Shown: piece by piece, positions 21,184 to 25,686 of the stretch | Layout of the letters: each line of letters begins with the position of its first letter | Position numbering within the stretch: position 1 is the stretch's first letter | Translations under genes and position numbers: made by a program | Notes under the pieces: generated by a model | What the model was told of the DNA's origin: nothing | The model's input: only the letters and a program-made list of their open reading frames with translations | Databases searched by the model: none | Source of the DNA: an uncultured Clostridia bacterium | Lineage (GTDB): Bacteria; Bacillota; Clostridia; Oscillospirales; Ruminococcaceae | Assembly: GCA_947165805.1 (NCBI GenBank) | Contig: CAMVBT010000003.1 | Coordinates: forward strand, 1 to 25,686 | Reading direction: 5' to 3' | Length of the DNA stretch: 25,686 bases

Positions 21184-21219
21184 CACCGCCTATATGGCGG
21201 TGTTTGTGTTTTACAAACA
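21184..21219 (+). terminator. Leader hairpin with T-rich tail (attenuator or weak terminator)
   Basis: CACCGCC (21184-21190), loop TATAT, GGCGGTG (21196-21202), then TTTGTGTTTT. A second smaller hairpin, GTTTGT/ACAAAC, overlaps its 3' side and could compete with it. The structure is 40 bp upstream of the small terminase start. It could end early transcription entering from the replication operon or attenuate late transcription until an antiterminator acts. The rest of this 143-bp gap holds a GGAAC-type direct repeat near 21148-21164 and could include the packaging (cos/pac) site, which I cannot define. Confidence 0.55.
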
Positions 21220-21241
21220 AAATTTGATGGTGGGTGGTGAT

Positions 21242-21763
21242 ATGGCAAATGAAAAGAAGTTGACTGAAAAACAGAAACGTTTTTGTGAAGAATATCTGAT
21301 TGATTTAAATGCTGCCAAAGCCGCGGAAAGAGCGGGATACAAGAACAGTAATATTGGCAGACAACTTATTACGAAAAATAACGTTTCGGAATATATATTC
21401 GAGCTCCAGAAACGCCAACAAAGGCGTACCGAAATCACAGCCGATCGCGTTCTTGAAGAGCTTGCTGCTATTGCGTTTTCTGACAGGACGGAGATCGCAT
21501 ACATAGAAAACCGCAATGTTGTGCTTGTTTCGACAGACAAATGGTCTGAAAATACAAAAAAATCAGTTGCCGGCATCAAAGAGAGTCAGAACGGTATTGA
21601 GGTCAAGTCCTATGATAAACTTCGGGCGTTGGAGCTTATCGGTAAACATATTGGGATGTTTGGCACGAAGGATCGCGCCGACGAAGAGATGATTGAGGAT
21701 GACGGCTTCCTCGATGCTCTGAACGGATCTGCGGCAGACGATTGGAGTGACGGCGATGAGTAA
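21242..21763 (+). CDS. terS: Terminase small subunit
   Basis: 173 aa from ATG 21242 with GGTGGTGAT as SD; an earlier in-frame ATG at 21194 lies inside the leader hairpin and is rejected. The N-terminus LTEKQKRFCEEYLIDLNAAKAAERAGY followed by NSNIGRQLITKNNVSEYI is the diagnostic HTH of the Terminase_2/XtmA family, which recognises the packaging site. The middle helices (RTEITADRVLEELAAIAFSD) mediate oligomerization in this family, and the acidic C-terminus (EEMIEDDGFLDALNG...) probably contacts the large subunit. It overlaps the large subunit gene by 8 nt. Confidence 0.93.
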   Translation: MANEKKLTEKQKRFCEEYLIDLNAAKAAERAGYKNSNIGRQLITKNNVSEYIFELQKRQQRRTEITADRVLEELAAIAFSDRTEIAYIENRNVVLVSTDKWSENTKKSVAGIKESQNGIEVKSYDKLRALELIGKHIGMFGTKDRADEEMIEDDGFLDALNGSAADDWSDGDE

Positions 21764-23039
21764 GTATTTCACTTTTCAGCCGTTCTCGAAAAAACAGCGG
21801 CAGGTACTTGACTGGTGGTGTGACAGCTCGCCGGTGAAGGATTTCGATGGAATAATTGCCGACGGCGCTATCCGTTCCGGAAAAACGTTGTCCGTGTCGC
21901 TGTCGTTCGTTATGTGGGCGATGAAAACGTTCAACGGAATGAATTTCGCAATGTGTGGGAAGACGATATCATCGTTCCGGCGAAATGTTCTCTCACTTCT
22001 GAAGCGAATGCTCAAGAGCAGGGGATACAAGGTTGACGATAAGCGCGGAGACAATATAGTTACCGTTACCCGTGGGAAGGTGCGGAACGAGTTCTATATT
22101 TTCGGCGGTAAAGACGAAGCTTCTCAGGATCTGATCCAGGGCATTACACTTGCGGGGATCTTCTTCGACGAGGTCGCTCTGATGCCGGAGAGTTTTGTCA
22201 ATCAGGGTACCGGCCGTTGCTCCGTGGACGGATCCAAGTTCTGGTTCAACTGTAACCCGGACAATCCCGCGCACTGGTTCAAGAAAAACTGGATAGACAA
22301 GGCGAAGGAAAAGAGCCTGCTCTATCTGCATTTCGACATGGGAAATAACCTTTCCTTGTCGGAGAAAATCAAAAATCGTTACCGCTCGATGTATTCGGGC
22401 GTTTTTTACAAGCGCTTCATTCTTGGTCTGTGGGTAGCTGCTGAGGGTGCGATATATACTTTGTTCGCGGCAGATCCTGACAAGTTCATTCTTGACGAAC
22501 TCCCGGACGATATAGATTTCTGCACGTTCGGAATGGACTTTGGCGGGCATGACTCAGCGCACGCCATAATCTGCACGGGTTATAGCCGGAAGCTTCGACA
22601 GATCGTAGTTGTGGACGAGTACTACCGAAAAGAGGTCATATCTTCCGCAAAGCTGGAAGCAGACACGATAGATTTTATAAAACGTTGCCAGGCACGTTTT
22701 CCAAAAGCCCATGATATGTACTGCGACAGTGCCGAACAAGTGCTTATACAGGATATCAGGCAGGCAGTCGCAAAGGAACAGCTCACGGTAAACATACATA
22801 ACGCCCGTAAAGGCGAGATAATCGACAGAATACGCTTTTTCTGCTCACTTATGGCCCAGCGCAGGGTTTATGTCATGCGCAGCTGTACGCACCTTATTGA
22901 CGCGCTACAGGCGGCCGTGTGGGACAGCAAGAAGTTCGAGGACGTGCGTCTTGATAACGGGACCACGAATATAGACAGCCTTGACGCGCTCGAGTATAGC
23001 GCCGAGAAGTACATGACAGCGATGATGAAGGTGAGATAA
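21756..23039 (+). CDS. terL: Terminase large subunit (XtmB-type)
   Basis: 427 aa from ATG 21756 with GGAGTGA 5 nt upstream; a GTG at 21747 overlaps the SD. The ATPase part has Walker A GAIRSGKT (37-44) and Walker B GIFFDEV with D138-E139. The RNase H-like nuclease domain begins at FGMDFGG (D261), with a second acidic residue in MYCDSAE (D324) and another near the C-terminus (NIDSLDALEYS). It packages DNA into the prohead by ATP-driven translocation and cuts concatemers. Its length and motif pattern fit the XtmB/Terminase_3 group. The stop overlaps the portal start by 1 nt. Confidence 0.95.
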   Translation: MSKYFTFQPFSKKQRQVLDWWCDSSPVKDFDGIIADGAIRSGKTLSVSLSFVMWAMKTFNGMNFAMCGKTISSFRRNVLSLLKRMLKSRGYKVDDKRGDNIVTVTRGKVRNEFYIFGGKDEASQDLIQGITLAGIFFDEVALMPESFVNQGTGRCSVDGSKFWFNCNPDNPAHWFKKNWIDKAKEKSLLYLHFDMGNNLSLSEKIKNRYRSMYSGVFYKRFILGLWVAAEGAIYTLFAADPDKFILDELPDDIDFCTFGMDFGGHDSAHAIICTGYSRKLRQIVVVDEYYRKEVISSAKLEADTIDFIKRCQARFPKAHDMYCDSAEQVLIQDIRQAVAKEQLTVNIHNARKGEIIDRIRFFCSLMAQRRVYVMRSCTHLIDALQAAVWDSKKFEDVRLDNGTTNIDSLDALEYSAEKYMTAMMKVR

Positions 23040-24436
23040 TGATAACTGATGATGTTGCAAAAGCGTTTCCTGATATTTCGATACCGAATGTCGGGAACTA
23101 TTACTCAGAATATATAGCACGTTGGAAACAGATATATGAGAACCACCCTGAGTGGAGTGAGGTACAGAAAACAGGTATCTACAAAAGCGGCAAAAGACAG
23201 ATGAACCGGCTCAATGTCGCTAAGGTTCTTGCCGATCTGTTCGCTTCTCTTACATTCTCCGAGCAGGTAGATATTACCTGCGGAAATGAAAGCTGTGATA
23301 AATATATTGCAGAGATGCTGAATGCAAACGGCTTTTGGAAGAACATACCGAGCTTTATTTCCGGCGCGTGCGCTCTTGGCGGCGGCGTACTCAAGGTATA
23401 TGCAGACAAGGGCGTACCATGCATTGAGTATGTTCACGCTGATAGGTTTCTGCCCGCGCTGTGGAACGGTAAGGATATCGTCGGAGCAGTGATCGAATCG
23501 AAATCTCAGAAAAACGGTATTTATTATACGTTTTTCGAGCGGCATGAGCCCGGACATGTTACATATAAGCTCTACAAGAGCAAAAACAGTGATACTATCG
23601 GCGACGAGGTACCGGTATCAGAGCTGTATCCGGATCTGCCCGATGAAGTCGATTACGGCGCACAGGTGCCGATGTTTGTATATTTCAAGCCCGATGTATC
23701 TAACAACGCGGAATACGACGTGCCGCTCGGAATGTCGGTGTACGCGAACGCGATAGATACGCTTTACGGAATAGACCTTACATACGACAGTTTCTGCCGT
23801 GAAGTCATACTCGGAAAGAAACGTATCATTGTTCCCGCGGAGACGCTCACGTCTTATTATGACTCGAAAGCTGGTAAGTGGATAAGGGCGTTTGATACCG
23901 ATGATGAAGTTTATGTCGTCTTCAACGGCGAGGACAGGGAAAACGCAAAGATCGAAGATAATACAGCTAAGCTTCGTATCCAGGAACACGTCGATGCTCT
24001 CAATGCTCATCTCAATATGCTGTGCTTACAGGTTGGTCTGTCTCCCGGATCCTTATCGTTCGTTAAAGTCGAGGGATTGAAAACGGCAACCGAGGTAATG
24101 TCTGAGGAAAGCCGCACGCAGCGGACTATTAAGGGCGACAAGAATCTGCTTACTGAGGCATTTGAGAGCCTTGTGCATGCGCTTATTGCTGTCGGTATTT
24201 ATCTCGGTTATCTTCCCAGGACTAAGTACACGGTAAACGTGGCGTGGCAGGATAACGTCATTACCGATGATAATACGCTCATAGACAACACGATTAAGCT
24301 CTACACGGCCGGACTTCTCGACCCGATAACCGCGATCATGCGCGCGAACAAGGTCGATGAAAAGACCGCACAGGAGATCTACGAAAAGGTAAAGAAGGCT
24401 CAGAACGTGGAAGACGTCGATATGTTCGGGAGTTGA
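23039..24436 (+). CDS. Phage portal protein (SPP1 gp6-like)
   Basis: 465 aa, typical for SPP1-type portals. SD AAGGTGAG. Recognisable family segments are the N-terminal RWKQIYENHPEW, the NRLNVAKVLADLFASLTFSE region, MFVYFKPD...PLGMSVYANAIDTLYGIDL in the middle, and LSPGSLSFVKVEGLKTATEVMSEESRT, which corresponds to the conserved region leading into the long stem and crown helices (IDNTIKLYTAGLLDPITAI). It forms the dodecameric DNA channel at the capsid vertex, docking the terminase. Genes on both sides fit the usual terL-portal-minor head order. Confidence 0.93.
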   Translation: MITDDVAKAFPDISIPNVGNYYSEYIARWKQIYENHPEWSEVQKTGIYKSGKRQMNRLNVAKVLADLFASLTFSEQVDITCGNESCDKYIAEMLNANGFWKNIPSFISGACALGGGVLKVYADKGVPCIEYVHADRFLPALWNGKDIVGAVIESKSQKNGIYYTFFERHEPGHVTYKLYKSKNSDTIGDEVPVSELYPDLPDEVDYGAQVPMFVYFKPDVSNNAEYDVPLGMSVYANAIDTLYGIDLTYDSFCREVILGKKRIIVPAETLTSYYDSKAGKWIRAFDTDDEVYVVFNGEDRENAKIEDNTAKLRIQEHVDALNAHLNMLCLQVGLSPGSLSFVKVEGLKTATEVMSEESRTQRTIKGDKNLLTEAFESLVHALIAVGIYLGYLPRTKYTVNVAWQDNVITDDNTLIDNTIKLYTAGLLDPITAIMRANKVDEKTAQEIYEKVKKAQNVEDVDMFGS

Positions 24437-24440
24437 TTGA

Positions 24441-25686
24441 ATGGACGCTTTGCAGCAGCTGAATATTGCCGCACCGGTGGCCGATATCTTCGGCAAGCTC
24501 GAGTATGATATCATAGTCGCGATCGCGCGGCAGCTCTCCAAGAACCCCGATAAGCTCATTAATCACACGTCCGAGTGGCGCATTCAGATGCTTGCCCGCA
24601 TGGGAAAGGTCAGCAAGGAGACCGCACGTTATATCGCGCAGCAGACGAAGGATGTTCCCGGGGATGTTGAAGCGATCATTAACGAAGTGGTTACGGCCGT
24701 TCTTGATGAACACGGCCTCGCCGGCAACGACAAGGTCATCGAGAACCTTTCCAAGGCGCTTGAAATGTTTGATCACCAGGCAATAGAGGACAAGTATAAC
24801 CAGGTCAACACCGTGATGCAGTATAAGGCTCGCAAGGCGTATGTAGACGGCGTGAATGGCGTAGCAGACAGATTTGAAAAAGGCCAGATCGCGAACAAGC
24901 AGGAGCACCTCGACATTCTGAACAAGAACGCACTGGAAGTCACGCTCGGCGAGAAAACGAGAACCGAAGCTGTCCGGGACACGATCCGGGAGATGGCCGA
25001 CAGAGGCATTCCCGCGTTTGTGGATGCTTCCGGCCGTGAATGGTCGCCCGAGGCGTATGTGAGCATGGATATCCGCAACACGGCGAAGAACGCCGCGCTT
25101 ATGTCCGAGTTTGAAGCAACAAAGGAGCTCGGACAGGACGTTATCCTCGTTTCTTCTCATGCCGCTGCACGTCCGCTGTGTGCTCCGTACCAGGGCAAGT
25201 TTTACAGCCTGTCCGGCAAGGCGGGCACGATCACAGACGCATACGGCAAGGAATACACATACACACCACTGTCGAGTACGTCCTACGGCGAGCCCGCGGG
25301 ACTGTTCGGGATCAACTGCGGACACACGTTCCGCGGCGTCGAGGACGGTTTGTTCGTGAACAACGAGGAGACTTACTCCGAGAAGGAGAACTCCGAGGAA
25401 TACGAGAAAGTCCAGAAGCAGCGCCGCATGGAGCGTGAGATACGCAAGAACAAGATGAAGCGTGACGCTCTCCGGGCTGCCGGTGACGAGGAAGGAGCTC
25501 GTGAGTATGATCTGAAAGTCCGGCAGGGCAACAAGCGTCTGAACGAGTACTGCGCCGAGAACGGGCTTACCGTCCGTCAGGATCGGACACAGGTGTATGG
25601 ATATAAGGACGAGAGCAGGAAAGAGAAACCGATAGAGTTTGTACAGACGGTCGAGCCGAAGAAGCCAGCTTTCGTTCCTGCGGGGA
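24441..25686 (+). CDS. Phage minor capsid protein (Phage_min_cap2-like), incomplete at window end
   Basis: Open from ATG 24441 through the last base, giving 415 codons without a stop, so the gene is cut by the window. It starts MDALQQLNIAAPVADIFGKL. The N-terminal half is helical and portal-associated in style, with a long coiled-coil-prone region (about 95-190). The segment ILVSSHAAARPLCAPYQGK (about residues 235-253), followed by PLSSTSYGEPAGLFGINCGH with its conserved Cys and His, is the signature of minor capsid protein 2/MuF-like head morphogenesis proteins. After about residue 300 the sequence is Lys/Glu-rich. The SD is weak (GGGAG). In this family the C-terminus, not visible here, sometimes carries extra enzyme or toxin domains. 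Confidence 0.88.
   Translation, partial: MDALQQLNIAAPVADIFGKLEYDIIVAIARQLSKNPDKLINHTSEWRIQMLARMGKVSKETARYIAQQTKDVPGDVEAIINEVVTAVLDEHGLAGNDKVIENLSKALEMFDHQAIEDKYNQVNTVMQYKARKAYVDGVNGVADRFEKGQIANKQEHLDILNKNALEVTLGEKTRTEAVRDTIREMADRGIPAFVDASGREWSPEAYVSMDIRNTAKNAALMSEFEATKELGQDVILVSSHAAARPLCAPYQGKFYSLSGKAGTITDAYGKEYTYTPLSSTSYGEPAGLFGINCGHTFRGVEDGLFVNNEETYSEKENSEEYEKVQKQRRMEREIRKNKMKRDALRAAGDEEGAREYDLKVRQGNKRLNEYCAENGLTVRQDRTQVYGYKDESRKEKPIEFVQTVEPKKPAFVPAG

Noticed and set aside
24336..25325. 329-aa - strand frame over portal and minor capsid genes
   Set aside because: The + strand frame encodes a recognisable minor capsid protein throughout; the antisense frame has no motif.

Overview
The window looks like chromosomal or contig DNA from a Gram-positive Clostridia-type bacterium, probably a gut Oscillospiraceae/Ruminococcaceae or Lachnospiraceae relative. 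The reasons are strong AGGAGG-type ribosome binding sites, consensus TTGACA/TATAAT promoters, moderate GC, and a phage replication module (ParB-like, DUF2800, DUF2815, family A polymerase, VapE-type ATPase, VRR-NUC, SNF2) typical of Firmicutes prophages. No rRNA, tRNA or ordinary housekeeping gene is present, so the genus cannot be fixed from this sequence.

Positions 1-2790 hold the end of a small mobilizable element: a hairpin-rich oriT candidate, a MobV relaxase and a Tn916-type tyrosine integrase, all on the + strand. The integrase runs tail-to-tail into a large serine recombinase (2837-4387, - strand), which I take as the integrase of a neighbouring or nested prophage. The prophage fills the rest of the window. 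Its leftward arm carries the serine integrase, a NYN/LabA-type nuclease and a LexA-like (XRE + S24) repressor. Between the serine integrase and the NYN gene lies a compact intergenic transcription unit on the opposite strand: a consensus promoter, about 77 nt of well-folding RNA and a strong terminator. This is the least explained and most interesting object in the window.

A divergent genetic switch lies at 6219-6384: consensus promoters in both directions, with CCTAA/TTAGG operators. Rightward, a Cro-like protein and a run of very small early genes (6644-8287) lead into the DNA replication block (8268-18787): ParB-like protein, Zn-ribbon protein with a Pro/Ala linker, Cas4/RecB-like nuclease, SSB-like protein with an acidic tail, DNA polymerase, primase/ATPase, an iteron-like intergenic region that is a good origin candidate, VRR-NUC nuclease and SNF2 helicase. 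A group of small accessory genes follows (18762-20700), including a membrane-anchored coiled-coil protein with a probable double-psi beta-barrel domain.

An ArpU/sigma-70 region 4-like protein (20697-21098) is followed at once by an extended -10 promoter and a structured leader (21095-21241). This is the likely start of late transcription. Late genes then run as small terminase, large terminase, SPP1-type portal and a minor capsid protein that is cut by the window edge. The gene order is that of a siphovirus-like tailed phage, and every CDS seen is intact apart from the last. The prophage may therefore be functional, although the rest of the structural, lysis and right-end genes lie outside the window.
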